From Protea cynaroides (lineage: Eukaryota; Streptophyta; Magnoliopsida; Proteales; Proteaceae): a DNA stretch of 64,000 bases. Where the stretch lies: the NCBI GenBank assembly GCA_028583415.1, contig CM053267.1, positions 50,373,414 to 50,437,413 of the forward strand, written 5' to 3'. A model generated the notes under the pieces. That model saw nothing but the letters and a program-made list of their open reading frames with translations. It was not told the DNA's origin and did no database searches. Position numbers and translations under genes: made by a program. This document shows, piece by piece, positions 33,030 through 45,031 of this stretch (position 1 is its first letter; every line of letters starts with the position of its first letter).

Positions 33030-33908
33030 CTTTTTTTTTGTTATTTAAATTCAAATTTCCATTCTTCTTTTTTAGAGAGAGCCGGCCTTACTCTAGTAGG
33101 GGCAATAATCAATCGGGCGATGGTTCGCGAGGAAGATAAGAGAGACCCAGAGCCCTACGATTGATATGGGGGAGGGGAGGGGAGGGGGGGACCGTTGGGC
33201 TAGACAGAGGCAAGCACTAGAACTTGCACATCCCAGTGAAAATTTACTATACTATTAAGGTGTAAAGGTGATTTCATTTCATATGTGCACTATTGTTGCA
33301 CACTTGTATAATTTAAGGTGTTTAATTTTTTTTCAGTTCCATAGTTTTTATAGGATTAGAACATCAATGTATTTATGTATGTTAAGGAAATGGAACGATT
33401 AATCCTATATTTAGAACATAAATGTCATAATCTATGAAATGAAACTGATTCAAGTAATCGGTATTGGAGCGGCCGATTCATTTCATAGATTATGACCTTT
33501 ATGTTCTAAACTATATTGGGCAATAGGTAAAGAATAAATGTTATCGACCAAACACATGATTCAAGTAATCGGTATCAGAGCTGTCGATTCATATCAATTT
33601 TGGACATGATCGATCCTTAATCCAATCTTGTTTTAATATTATTATATACAATATCGAACACGTGTCAGCTTCCTACTGGATCCATACACCTAGATCGGTT
33701 TTATTTTGGACATGATCGATACCGTATCTGATACTTGGATTTAGAACCTTGACCAAACATCCAAATAATCAGACATTCAATGCCTTCATTGGTTTTATTT
33801 TGGCTCCATTTGTTTTCATGTAAAATAATGAAAAAAGAAAATTTTTGTTATAAAATAGGATTTTCCATTGTTTGTTTCAACATAAAATCAAAAAATTAGT
33901 TTTCGATA

Positions 33909-35707
33909 GAAAAATTTTCATCTAACCCCCAAAAACTATGTCAAATTCGATCTAACCCCCACAAATTTCAAAAGTCTCATCTACCACTCAAAACGTTTAC
34001 AAATGTCTCATCTACCACCCAAAATTTTTTCAGTATTAATCAAAGAGACCCCACCCGTTAGTAGAGTTCCATTAGTTGCAAATAGTAGGACAATATTACC
34101 CTTATTCCAAAAGTAAAAGACCATAATACCCCCCAAAGTAAAAAACACCTTTACTTACCAATTCGCATAATCCTTCTTCATCTTCGATAGTAAAAGTAAA
34201 AAAAGAAAATCTCACTTTCGATACCTTTCTTCCTTGACGAAGTTTTTTTTTTCCTTCTTTTTTTGGTTATCGAGGTTTGTTTCGTTATTGGCTCTTTTGA
34301 TCTGCTCATGGACTCTCGAGATTTATCGTCTCCAATCACTGCTAGTTTTTTACCCAGAATTCTCCTCCCAGACAAACTCAATCAATAAATACTATTCTGT
34401 TGTAGTTGCAGGAGAAGAAGAAAATAAAACTAAATGGAACAAATAAGAATCAAATGAAAACCAAATTCCCCTTACTCTCCTCTGTTTACAGTGAGCAATC
34501 AATACTCAGTTAACAATTTTAACACACTAGTTTCTTCTTCCAATTCAAAATCAAATTTCAACGAAGAAGATGAGGCGTGGAGGGAGGGAAAAATAAATTA
34601 AAACCCCAAAACTCCCAATCATAAATCAAAATTTTAAAAAAAAATCAAAAGACAAAATCCAACTAACAACAAAACAAAACACCAGCATTGCCATCCTTGT
34701 CAATTCGTGGAGTTCTGAGTTAAAACTCGTCGAAGCGGCAGCAGCAATATCCAAATTTTGATCAATTTATTCGACCAGAAGAAAGGGGCTTTCTTCTCCC
34801 TTTCTTCGATCAATTCCATTTCTCATTCGATAAAACCAGAAAGAAGAATTCTCATTAGATAAATTCCACCAACAATTTATGAAAATATTCTTCGAAACAA
34901 TCAGACACCGTCTCTCCAGGCACTACATGCAAATTCCCTTCTTCTTCATCCCTAGCAGCAATTGTAACAAGGGGCGTAACCCTATATACCGAAGATCTTG
35001 ACAGAAACAACGCAAGCTCATCCCATTCTCTTTCATCCAAATGAACCCAAGGAACCGTCGATGTGCCTTCCGCGACGATGATTCCTTTAACTAGTTGCCG
35101 GAACCGCTAAAGGGTTCCTATGCCATAAATCTACAATACAAACGAAAATTTTATTCTGGTTCTCATCCCATTCTCTTTCATCCAAACGAACCCAAGGAAC
35201 CGTCGATGTGCCTTCCGCGATGACTGATTCCTTCAACTAGTCGCCGGAATCGCAACAGGGTTCCTTTGCCACGAATCTACAATACAAACGAAAATTTCAT
35301 TCTGGTTCTCTGGTTCTCTCTCTTCGGAATCGCAACGGGTACCTGTGCCACGAATCCATAAACAATGCTCTGGTTCTCTCTCCCTCCCTCCGAGAGAAGA
35401 TTTGCAGAAAGATTTCACTGCCAGTTCCATTACATTATGAAATTTAGGGCTTTTATATTTAGATTGAAAGAGATGAGATAGAAAAACAAAAAGGGTTAAA
35501 AACTAATTTGGATTGTGATAATTATAAGGTCAAATTAGTAATTGTATCTTATTTTAATGTTTTTCAATTTCAAAGAGAAAGGGTAGAAATGTCTACTCAA
35601 ATGTTCAGTCAAGTCTGTCAGTTAAATGAGGCCGGTTAGAGTTTATGAAACCATTGGGTAGTAGATAGAATTTGTCATCTTTTTTGGGGGTTAGATGAAA
35701 TTTTTTC
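33909..35707. mobile_element. MULE-like element with exact 9-bp target duplication
   Basis: The termini GAAAAATTTTCATCTAACCC and, in reverse at the right, GAAAAAATTTCATCTAACCC continue into CCCAAAAA. They are flanked by TTTTCGATA at 33900-33908 and again at 35708-35716. The interior is non-repetitive and unusually rich in codon-like sequence, with a 61-codon minus-strand frame (35040-34855) and a 145-bp tandem duplication. No transposase was recognised. It may be a gene-fragment carrier, but no parent gene could be named. Confidence 0.8.
35018..35308. repeat. 145-bp tandem duplication inside the MULE-like element
   Basis: Two units from TCATCCCATTCTCTTTCATC through GAACCGTCGATGTGCCTTCC to ATTCTGGTTC, about 90 percent identical by eye. 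Confidence 0.85.
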
Positions 35708-35747
35708 TTTTCGATAAATAAGAAATTTTCACATAAAACATCATTTA

Positions 35748-36208
35748 GAAGGGTGTCAAAGTTGGGCCGAGCGATTAGCCGAAATGAACCGCAATGATTT
35801 AGCCCTATTTCGAACTAGACTAAAATGTTATTGATCATGTTTCGGGTTGCTCTATGTCATACTCTACTGGTCTCGGTCCGGTCCAGGCAAGCCCGATAAA
35901 AGCCCTAAAAATATTTCTAAACCTGATAATGGTCCTGACCAGACAGATTTAGACCGAATAGTATGACTCTAGCTTCTTTTTCTTCTTCTGTCTCAATTTC
36001 ATATTGGGTTTTCAATTGGGCGTAGACTGAACCAAACTGTGACCAACTCGATAGGAAATCGAAACCAAACTGGCCTGGTTGTTACCAATCAAAGTGCAAA
36101 CTATCTAGCCTGCACCTCTCATCAGACATATTTTAGACTGACTTTATAAACCTGACACTAGCTTGACTCAATCCGAAACTGACATAAACCATCCTATCGA
36201 CACCCTTA
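35748..36208. mobile_element. hAT-like MITE
   Basis: Short inverted ends AAGGGTGTC and GACACCCTT. Flanks ATCATTTA (35740-35747) and ATCATTAA (36209-36216) form an 8-bp duplication with one mismatch, the size typical of hAT elements. The interior is rich in GACCGG/CCCGATAA words and non-coding. It lies immediately to the right of the preceding MULE-like element. Confidence 0.6.
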
Positions 36209-36359
36209 ATCATTAATTTTTATGAAAAATTTACAATGAAACAAACATAGCATTTATAGCTGTCTCTACCTCCTCCATCGCTCCATTCTCCTCGATATGT
36301 GGGATTAAAGACTGATGTTTCCATGAGAGCATCCCCTCTTGCATTGTGAAGACTACTTT

Positions 36360-38045
36360 TTCTAGAATAGGTCCCACACTTAAGGGTGCAACATTTGCAC
36401 CGAAACTGAATCGAACGTTTACAATGGAAATAGTTTAGTAAACAGTTCAGTTCTGATTTGGATTATAGCACTATTTAGTTAATCGGTTTGGTGAGGTTCT
36501 AGACTGTTTAAATCAACGGGTTCAAACCGGTTGGGCACCGATTAACTCAAATGAAAGTGGACCGTTTAAACCGGTTACTTATTAAATGGGTCATTCCCTA
36601 ATACTTCCCTAACCCTAAACTAAATCATAATTAACCTAAACATAACATATAGATATAGTTATACTCACACACAGATTTCTATTATTGTTTTGACTCTTGG
36701 TTGTAGTCAAGTCTTTTCTATTGTTGCTATAAATCGTTGGGTCTATCACACAAGATTCTTTTTCCTTTACCTGCCTTGAATCATCAAGTATTGTGGTCAT
36801 GCATATTGAAATGTCATGAAAATAATTGTTCAGACCAAAAATAAATTCTGATCAAGGTATGGAACGCAAATTTTGCCTTTCAATATTTAAACAGAATAAA
36901 GAGAATTATTAAGAGAGAGAGAGAGAGAGAATGGGAGAACAACAATGCTCCTTGAGGGGTTCTGAAAGTCAGTCCATCATGTATCTATATAGGAGAATTT
37001 CTACAAAAGATAATACCATTGTTTGCAGGTTAGTAGTTGGAGTGAATAATACAAGCAATTGTTTAACTAATAAACGAGTCATTTAAAAATTGATTAAGAT
37101 TATTGATGCATTAAACCATCTATAAACCGCAAGCAAAACCGTTTAATGAAAAAACGATTAAAAATCAGTAAATCGAAACCAATTACTAATTGGCTCTGGT
37201 TTCAATTTTGACACTGTTTAATTAATCGGTTTGGTTTCGATTTTACCCTCCTATACACTGCACCGTTTAACCGGTAATAAACCGTTTAACATCATGATAA
37301 TGATAAATACTCACCGCCAATCAAGAGAGGACACGAGTCCGGACCGCTTGTCCAATAAGGAGCATACACGTGTCGTCCTATATAGGCAGGCACGCGTACG
37401 CTAACTCCCGATGAAGATTAATTTGAAGGTTATCCCCACGATTTTGGGGATAACTTCGGATTCACATAATTATGGGAAGATCCCTTGATCTAGCCATGTA
37501 ACAGCTAATTGATGAATATCCCTCACAAAAGATCTCTATCCAAATCGGAATTGCGGAATCTGTTATGGTTGATCCTCTATACGATCTCCATCAAACGGAC
37601 CAGAATATCTTAGGGCCTCGTCCGACCCCTATCTTCAGGGGATTAGATCGCGGGAATTTCTCCTCCTTCAATCACACCACTGTCACATCTAGTGGGGTGT
37701 GATACGTTTCTATAAAAGTGTCTTGACATATTGGAATCACCCGAAATCAAGAACGTGATCACTCCAGCTTCGATATATATCAACTAAGACGAAGATCCAA
37801 CTTTCATCCCTCTTAAGCTCTCACTTAAGTCAAAATCGCTTTGACCCTACTCTGCAAGAATTCCCATGTTCTAATATACGAAATTCCTTCTACTTTTTAT
37901 GGTTCTAACTTAGGCATCAGAGAAGCCATAGGGTTTCTGAACCCGCCTTGATTGCTTAATTAGCTTCCTTATGACAGATGTCCTCACCAAAAGCCTCAGA
38001 CGAGAACCAGCAGCAACACACCCATACCCACACTCTCATCACAAT
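36360..38045. other. Repeat-rich spacer
   Basis: Contains AAACCGGTT and TTAATCGGTTTGG words at 36400-36600 and 37080-37290, the latter in reverse orientation to 15050-15340, and a GA microsatellite at 36913-36931. The 37300-38040 part is more GC-rich and includes ACGTGTCGTC near 37370, but no coding sequence was recognised. Confidence 0.4.
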
Positions 38046-38802
38046 TTTTTTTATAGAAAAAAAATCAGCTCCCCCCATAATAATTTCAAAACATCACCTA
38101 CCACCCACACCTTTTAAAAAACATCAACTACACCCAAGTAATTGACAGAGGAAACGAAAATTAGTGTTAGACATTTTTACCCATTTTGTTTTTAATTGGA
38201 AAATTTTAAAAACTAATAAAATTACTAATATAACCCTTCTCTTTCCTTTCCTCTCTCCCTCCCTCATCGTTCTCCCCTCTTGTGTAGCCATAGCATTCAA
38301 GGCATCTGAACCACAAGGTCTTGCCAGAGAAGCAGAGAAAAAGATGAGATATCGTTGAAGAAGGTAGGAATCCAAGAAGAAATCGACGATTTGGTTTTGC
38401 TATTTTCATGCAAAACGAAAAGATAGAGTTTCACGGTCGTTCATACTCTAGATTTCATTTTGAGCTCTCCATTAGTAAAGAAGCAGAAGCGTAGGCTTTC
38501 TATTGGTATTTCAAAACCGCCGACTTTAAACCCAATATTCATACCTACAATGTCATCATCAAGATTTTATGCTAAGATTCATTGATTCCGATCGTCGTTT
38601 TCAGTGTCAAATTCATCTGATATTCACTCTCAATCTTGATTCTACTTGTTTCAATCGTGAATCCCGGCGACGAGTTTGGTCGACCTTTAATCTCAGTTTG
38701 GATCGTAACCTATCATTTTCCTTTGGTGAAACAACACTTTTTTCTCTGTCTCTACATTCTATGTTTCTAGGATTTATTTACTCTGTTTTTTATTTTTTTT
38801 TC

Positions 38803-38870
38803 CTTGAGGCTTTTCAAACCCCAGCTCTTGAGGCTTTTCAAACCCCAGCTCTTGAGGCTTTTCAGACCTC
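38803..38870. repeat. 24-bp tandem repeat, nearly three units
   Basis: The unit CTTGAGGCTTTTCAAACCCC AGCT repeats at 38803, 38827 and 38851. In the plus-strand frame it encodes LEAFQTPA repeats, but the frame has no other support. Confidence 0.9.
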
Positions 38871-39069
38871 CATCTCCAACTTTTGGCTTCCGGTAATTTC
38901 TTCTTGAAATTCTAGAGTATTTAGACCCTCAATTCTTGAGAAGTTCTTGCGGTTCTTACTTCTTACAATTGGTAAAACAGTTTTAACTTTTTCCTCATTC
39001 CTATGTAACAATTTGATATGGTTTGGTTTCCGGTGACCAAATGTGTTGCAGAGAAGAACCTCGTCATCA

Positions 39070-39165
39070 ATTGCTGGCTTCTAAGAGGGTAACAAGACCA
39101 GCGATGTTGCTGTGAACGTAAGCATTAGGGTTTTCCATGGCGTACCTTATAGAACGATCGATCTC
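39070..39165 (-). pseudogene. UDP-glucuronate 4-epimerase (GAE) gene fragment captured in the MULE-like element
   Basis: On the minus strand, RSIRYAMENPNAYVHSNIAG followed by LVTLLEAS and a TGA at 39069-39067. This matches the strongly conserved segment of plant GAE proteins that follows the active-site region (recalled as GVRYAMENP-SYVHSNIAGLV-LLE). GAE makes UDP-galacturonate for pectin. Only about 29 codons are recognisable and no flanking GAE exon was found, so it is a fragment, not a gene. The identification rests on memory of the family. Confidence 0.7.
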
Positions 39166-39992
39166 CAATCCCAAGGCTTTCCAACGAAATACAACACAAC
39201 ATATGCATTTCCTTTTCTCTCATCCGATCTACCGATTCAATCAAACAATCATATCACCATTTAATCTTCATTCATAGCAACAAAACAGAAGAGAGAAAAA
39301 AAAAACTCAAAAAGTTAGGGTACTTTACAAATTTAGAATCGTTTGGCCTGAGAAGTAGAGAAGGCGGCGATTTTTTTCCTCTTCGAGCAGAAGGGTTTGT
39401 ACTTAGAAGGAAGAGGAGCAGAAGGGTTTGTACTCAGAAGGAAAAGAAGGGTAGATTTGGAGAAGAAGAAGAAACGAGATTTAGAGATTTGGGGTTTTAC
39501 CCTCCTTAAGTGAAGGAGGGTAAAAACGTCTTTCAACATATCTTTTAGGATATTATTATCTAATTCAAATTCGTTTTTGGATGACATCAGCAACTAACGA
39601 GATTCGTTAAATGGAATGGATCTATTTGATTAATGGTGGTAAACGTTTGGATGATAGTTGATGTTTTTTGAAAGGTGTAAGTGGTAGGTGATGTTTTGAA
39701 ATTATTATGGGGGGTAGCTGATTTTTTTTTTCTTTTTTTATTATTATAAAGAGATTGACACCAAAGGTTGGTCACCAACCTCTAATTGTATTGAAAATTC
39801 AAGTGAACCTCAGAACCCATCGATCATCACTATATGATCCTAAATACCGGCCTTGTTTGGTAGAAAATAAATTTAGAAGTTTCAAGTCAACCTCAAAACA
39901 TCTCATCACCATATTTATGATTCTAAATACCCTCCTTGTTAGGTAGAGAAGAAATTATTCATTCTCTACCCTCTACGATCCGATAAAGTGAA

Positions 39993-40132
39993 GGAACGAA
40001 ATCCTCTCCTCCCCGACTCCCCAGTTCCCACCCTATCTTACCATTGAAGTGTGTTGGAGTTCGAGCCAACTCACACTTCAATGGTGAAATGGGATAAGAG
40101 CCAGGGAGTCGGGGAGGAGAGGATTTGGTTCC
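39993..40132. mobile_element. Hairpin MITE 1 (AAATCCTCTC ends)
   Basis: GGAACGAAATCCTCTCCTCC then CCGACTCCC at the left mirrors the right end (GGAGTCGGGG-AGGAGAGGATTTGGTTCC). Arms of about 60 bp include ACCATTGAAGTGTG, with a loop of about 14 bp. Non-coding. Confidence 0.7.
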
Positions 40133-40457
40133 TAAATGAATACCTTGTCATAGATATGAGTTTGTCTTATATTGGTTTTTCTTCTTTTTTTTTCCTTTTT
40201 GGGTAGAAGTCTTATGTTGTTTGATTATAAAATTTTTCTAAGGCCTTCAATTACAATATCGATACAAGCATCCTCTCATTACCATAAGTCTCCATGCAGA
40301 GCTCTTAGAGTCATGTGAATGAGTTTTATTTTTGAATACTTTCAAACATTGTTAATAACTTTATTAATATTTCATCTACGTAGTAGCATAGGGTTGGCAT
40401 GCAGAGTTTTCATGCAACCTCTTTTAAATTCGTTGCATTGTGATCTTTAGAGATTTA

Positions 40458-40614
40458 CGCTACAACAATATGTATTTTTGGCGATACTTTTTCATGATGG
40501 TATGATTTTTTCAGTCGTTTAATCACATATAACGTCGATAAAAATGTTTGGGGATGACCATTTATTTTCAGCAATGGATATTTTCCGTCGCCAAAAATAA
40601 GAATTATTGTAGTG
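40458..40614. mobile_element. CACTA-like MITE
   Basis: 157 bp with ends CGCTACAACAATA and TATTGTAGTG (a decayed CACTACAA terminus), both followed inward by TATTTTTGGCGA-type sequence. Flanked by TTA on each side (40455-40457 and 40615-40617), the 3-bp duplication expected of CACTA elements. Confidence 0.65.
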
Positions 40615-40617
40615 TTA

Positions 40618-41542
40618 CACTAATGAAGCTGGAATCCGACATCTGATCCTTCTGATGTGGGATCTCAACATTGGGTCTATCTTATAGATGACACAGAACA
40701 TGAGTACAAGAGTGATTGGACCCAGAGTCCGGGGTATACTTTGATGCTTAAGTTAGGTCTGAATAATTAACAACAAATAATAGATCGGACCATAAAAAGA
40801 AAGAAATGAATAGTGAATAGTGAATTCAACCTTGTGATCCTTTGGTAAGAGTGCCAATGTATCATGACACATTTAGTTGACTTATGGTTTTAGTAATAAA
40901 AAATGGATGGGCCGGTGAATCCAAGATTCCAATTGATCCTTACCAGTTACAATTCATTATTTTTTGCCATCGTTTCTTTCTTTTAAACAATAAAATAGTA
41001 GAAATCATTGAAATTAATTAATTTATTTCTTGTAGCTAGATTATCCTCAAGTTTATTTTTCACTTAGTTTTTATTTTTATTTTTGATTTATGGGAGTGGG
41101 TTCTCTTAGGTTCTTTGGTATCTATTATATAATTAATTATATAATACATTATGACATATGTAGTTGTTTGGTATGATTTATGGTATTTATTTATATTTGA
41201 AATAAATTAATATAACCTAAAATCTATAAATGGGTTAAAATGTGTTTATCATTATTGTGATATTTTTTTTTGATAAACATTATTGTGATATTTCATTATT
41301 TTTTCTTTGTGTCTAGTGGTATCAAACAATTTTTATTTATTACTCGTAATTTATTCTCATAAATTAACTCATAAATATAAATATAAATATAAATTATACC
41401 AAAGAGAGCCTTAGTTGAATCACCTGAAAAATAATATCTAGCTGGCCTGGTGCACCTATTTTTGCTATGTGAGAATTAAGATAAATAGCTCCAAGGTCCT
41501 TTATTCATACATTAAGTTTCAACCTAAGCAAAAGTTGGATAG
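40618..41542. other. Spacer, nothing recognised
   Basis: AT-rich with runs of ATAATTAATTATATAA and AAATATAAATATAAA. No gene-like frame. Confidence 0.35.
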
Positions 41543-41683
41543 AAATCCTCTCTTGCCGCTGGAGTTCCGGCGATCCAACAATTGAAGTTCATTCAGCGCA
41601 CATACCGATGTATTGCTATGTGCACCGAAAGAACTTCAGCTGTTGGATCACGCAGGAGTTCCTCCTGCTGCACGAGAGGATTT
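41543..41683. mobile_element. Hairpin MITE 2 (AAATCCTCTC ends)
   Basis: About 141 bp. AAATCCTCTC at the left pairs with GAGAGGATTT at the right. The arms contain GGAGTTCC, GATCCAACA, TTGAAGTTC and GCACATA, each mirrored in order. It shares its outer 10 bp and size with 39993-40132, but the inner arms are unrelated. Confidence 0.7.
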
Positions 41684-42525
41684 GAATCTGCAAAAGTTTG
41701 CCACATAGTATAATAAAAACATTTAGGTTATATTTGGTTGCAAGAGAAATCAAATGAAGAGAAACGATGACCCCTCCAATGATTACAAGACATAACTATC
41801 ACAAGACTATGTAACTAATTCAAAATCGTTCCATTTTTGTTTATTAACTTCTACTTTTATTTTACATCAAAATCCCTTGCATTTAGAAAGTAAAATAAAA
41901 TTAATCATATCTTAAAAATATCATTACTAAATATGATAAGCAATTAATGAAAAGATACATATCCATGACTATTTTGACCATTACATTGGGAAAAAAATGA
42001 TAGAATTCAGTTCTGAAATTTAATGACTATTTTGACCCTTCCTGGATTTGCTCTCCCGAGATTGATGTTCAGCCTATCATTGCGGATATCATCTCTCTGT
42101 CTTCATTTTGTGAGAATCGTAATTAAAGTCATATTTGAAGGATGATCAATCTTTGGTTGTTCATTCCCTTGCTTGAAAGGCTTCGATATCTACATGGATG
42201 GTCTATTGGCTCATTTTTTTTTCTTGGTTTTAAGATCTTTATAAGATAGATGTTTCGGTTTTTACCTGCTCTCCTTTTTAATAAATTTTCCTTTTATAAA
42301 AAAAAAAAAATTGAGTAATACTCCGTTATATGCTTCCACATGGCATAATTTGGTATGTGCCCCCACAAACTTGGATGGGTACATGGTGGAACCAGAAAAC
42401 TTGTTTGTTGTTGCCATCCAAGGACGATATTTAGTTCCACCTGACAATATTTTTTTTTATTTCTTAAATAATTCATAATATTTTTCCCTAAGGTGGTTGG
42501 TAAAATATGAAACAGCCCAACCATG

Positions 42526-42780
42526 TATGCAAGGGAACAATAACAGTCTTTATCGTTTTTATAAGCATGAGTCTTGCTACTCTCCAACAAAGGTTGCATT
42601 TAACATATGATTTCATTGTTGGTTTTATTGAGTTATTCATTTATTTATATATATGCAAGGGAACAATAACAGTCTTTATCGCTTTTATAAAAATGAGTCT
42701 GCTACTCTCCAACAAAGGTTGCATTCAACATATGATTTCATTGTTGGTTTTATATATATCAACATATGATTTCATTGTTG

Positions 42781-42825
<45 letters not shown>
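42526..42825. repeat. Tandem duplication (about 126-bp period) ending in a (TA)n run
   Basis: TATGCAAGGGAACAATAACA through CTCTCCAACAAAGGTTGCAT and ATATGATTTCATTGTTGG occurs at 42526 and 42652. The last 32 bp (CAACATATGATTTCATTGTT) is repeated again before about 16 TA units (42788-42822). Confidence 0.9.
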
Positions 42826-42826
<1 letters not shown>

Positions 42827-44509
42827 CTGGTCATGCTCAAAATTATGAGTGTACAATAATTAATTAAATTATGTATTTTAAAATTTGACATATGGTTAAT
42901 CTAGACTAGTTCTTTCTATGTAACAGTCATTATAGACATATCATCTATCCATGTGGTATAAAAGATGTCTTGTGACACAATGAAAATATAAGTTCTAAGT
43001 ATGTGGCAATGTAGAAAGCCAAATTGGCTCTCACTGCAACCTTTTTTCGTAGTTTTTAGGGAATTATTTTTGTACATAGAATATAAAAAAATTAGGCATT
43101 GACCTTATTGCTGAACAGAAGATGTGCAGAAGGTTCAACAAAAAATATGGAAATCTAATTGAAAGTGATGCAATTCTATGAAAAATGAAATGGGTAGGGT
43201 AGTCTCTTTCTTGATATAGACAAATGCCAGTTTTCACCTAAAACATAGTTGACTAAGCTGTCTAAGCAGGGTTTTTCTAAAAAAAAATGGATGACTAAAA
43301 ATGTATACAAGAGAACATGCTAGTAATACACAACAGGGTGTAGGATTGAATTTAGGTATCAAATTTGAAATGTGACCAGTCCAGTACAATTAAAATTGCC
43401 ATGTGGCAAAACTTGATGTCACCCTAAAGATACCCTCTAGTCTTGCCAAACTATAACTAGAAAATTTTATCCATTCATGTTTTAAGTGTTCAATTTTTTT
43501 TTTTTTCAAAAATTAGGTCATTCTTCTCCTCAAAATTTGGGTCTTCCTTAATCTGCCTCGTGGCAACTATTAGGGCCATTTCTATGTGGGCCATGCAGGT
43601 TCGTTTAGACATAATTAAGGGAAAAAGAAGTGAATATTTTCAAATTTAATGAAAAAAAAAATTTATATAATCATTACCTAATATGATTATATAAACTAAT
43701 TAAGTTTCTTACCATATTTGGTATTACTATTTTTTTTAAATATAATTTTGTTTTACATTTCAAGTATATGAGATTTGAAAGCAAAATAAAATAAAATTTA
43801 ATAACTAAACATGAAATATGATTTAAAGTTATAGACATAATCATACAATGTAATAATTACAAAAAAAATTCTTTTTTAATTTGAAAAATTTTCTTCTATT
43901 TTTTTTTTAATTAATTTTTTTCTCACAAGCAAACATTTGATAAAGCCATGATTCAAGAGTAATGATTAGATCATGGTAACAATAACTAGCTCATCAAATC
44001 ATTTTAAAAAGGAACAAAATGTATCTAGAGATCGAATATTCAGGTCAACAAAGGTATTGGGTAAGAATTATTATAAAAAACACTTTCAGATACTTTTTTT
44101 TGGGTCAATAAGTTGAATTGGTGAGTCCTGTTAAGGTGACAAAATCTCTTTTTTAATGTGAAGCTGACCATGCACGGATTTAAGGTACCACTTTATTTTT
44201 TCCCTTACTTCTAGAACACCTTAAATTTAATACATGATCTAGCTCAGCATAAAGGAATTATCATTGTAAAAAATTATGTTATTAATTATATATATGAGGT
44301 AAGATTTATCAAAAAATAATAATAATAATAGAAAGTAGGAGTAAGTAGGAGTATATACCATCATTCCTGAGCTTGTCTTATAAACCGTTGACAAGTGTAC
44401 TAATTAAAAGTTGAGATAGACATCAAGCCTTGAATAATAAATAAATAAAAGAGCAAGGGTTCCTATGCTTGGCTTGTGAGGAATCTCATATGCTATTCTA
44501 ATAAATATG
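42826..44509. other. AT-rich spacer upstream of the ABCG gene
   Basis: Many poly-A and poly-T tracts and a short AATAAT run near 44318. No coding sequence or terminal repeats recognised. Confidence 0.35.
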
Positions 44510-44745
44510 TGAAAATTCATATCTTCAATGTGGGGTCTACAACAATGGATTTGGATTTTCTGCAACTATGCAGCCCCTGTAGTCGCATCCGAATTGTTGA
44601 GAATGCTTCAATGTGCATTGATGTATTCCAACGGCCGGATACAGTTACAGGAGCTGCATGGTTGCAGACAATCCAAGCCCCTACAATCACAAAGGAGAGA
44701 ATGGTATTGTTATTCCCACATTGGCGATGTAGAAATATTTTTCCC
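44510..44745. mobile_element. Candidate hairpin MITE in the ABCG promoter
   Basis: Imperfect inverted repeat. CTTCAATGTGGGGTCTACAA, then TTTCTGCAACTATGCAGCCCCTGT and CGCATCCG, is mirrored by CGGATACAGTTACAGGAGCTGC, GGTTGCAGA and TTCCCACATTG on the other side of a short loop. This explains why open frames appear on both strands. It ends about 50 bp upstream of the putative TATA box. Confidence 0.5.
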
Positions 44746-44796
44746 AAATAAAAAAAATATAATTATTTTCAATATCTTCATACTCTGGAAGAACTC

Positions 44797-44805
44797 TATA
44801 AAATA
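44797..44805 (+). promoter_or_regulatory. Putative TATA box of the ABCG gene
   Basis: TATAAAATA, about 230 bp upstream of the ATG at 45032. It is the best TATA-like match in the immediate upstream region, chosen by position and sequence only. Confidence 0.35.
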
Positions 44806-45031
44806 ATCCATATTCCTGAGCTGTCTCTGAGATGAGGTTTATCACAACATGTTCATTCCTGAAATAAGAAAAATAAATAAATTAATCATACAGTAGTTAA
44901 GATTAGAAGCTATTTAATTTGTCTAAAAAAAAAAAATAAAAAAAAAACTGAATGGAAGCTGTATAAGGCTGTCTTCCTAGTACTTTGTTATATCCATAAG
45001 CTAGATCTGTGTATTATCCATCTTGAAAAAA

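Larger units (their letters stand above)
38055..39732. mobile_element. Pack-MULE-like element carrying a host gene fragment
   Basis: Inverted termini of about 45 bp: AAAAAAAATCAGCTCCCCCC ATAATAATTTCAAAACATCA at the left is mirrored by TGATGTTTTGAAATTATTAT GGGGGGTAGCTGATTTTTTT at the right. TTTTTTTAT precedes (38046-38054) and follows (39733-39741), a 9-bp duplication, though in low-complexity sequence. The interior holds a UDP-glucuronate 4-epimerase fragment (39070-39165, minus) and a 24-bp tandem repeat. No transposase. Confidence 0.72.

Noticed and set aside
44476..44806. Overlapping open frames on both strands upstream of the ABCG gene
   Set aside because: They arise from an imperfect palindrome (candidate MITE), which gives similar frames on both strands.
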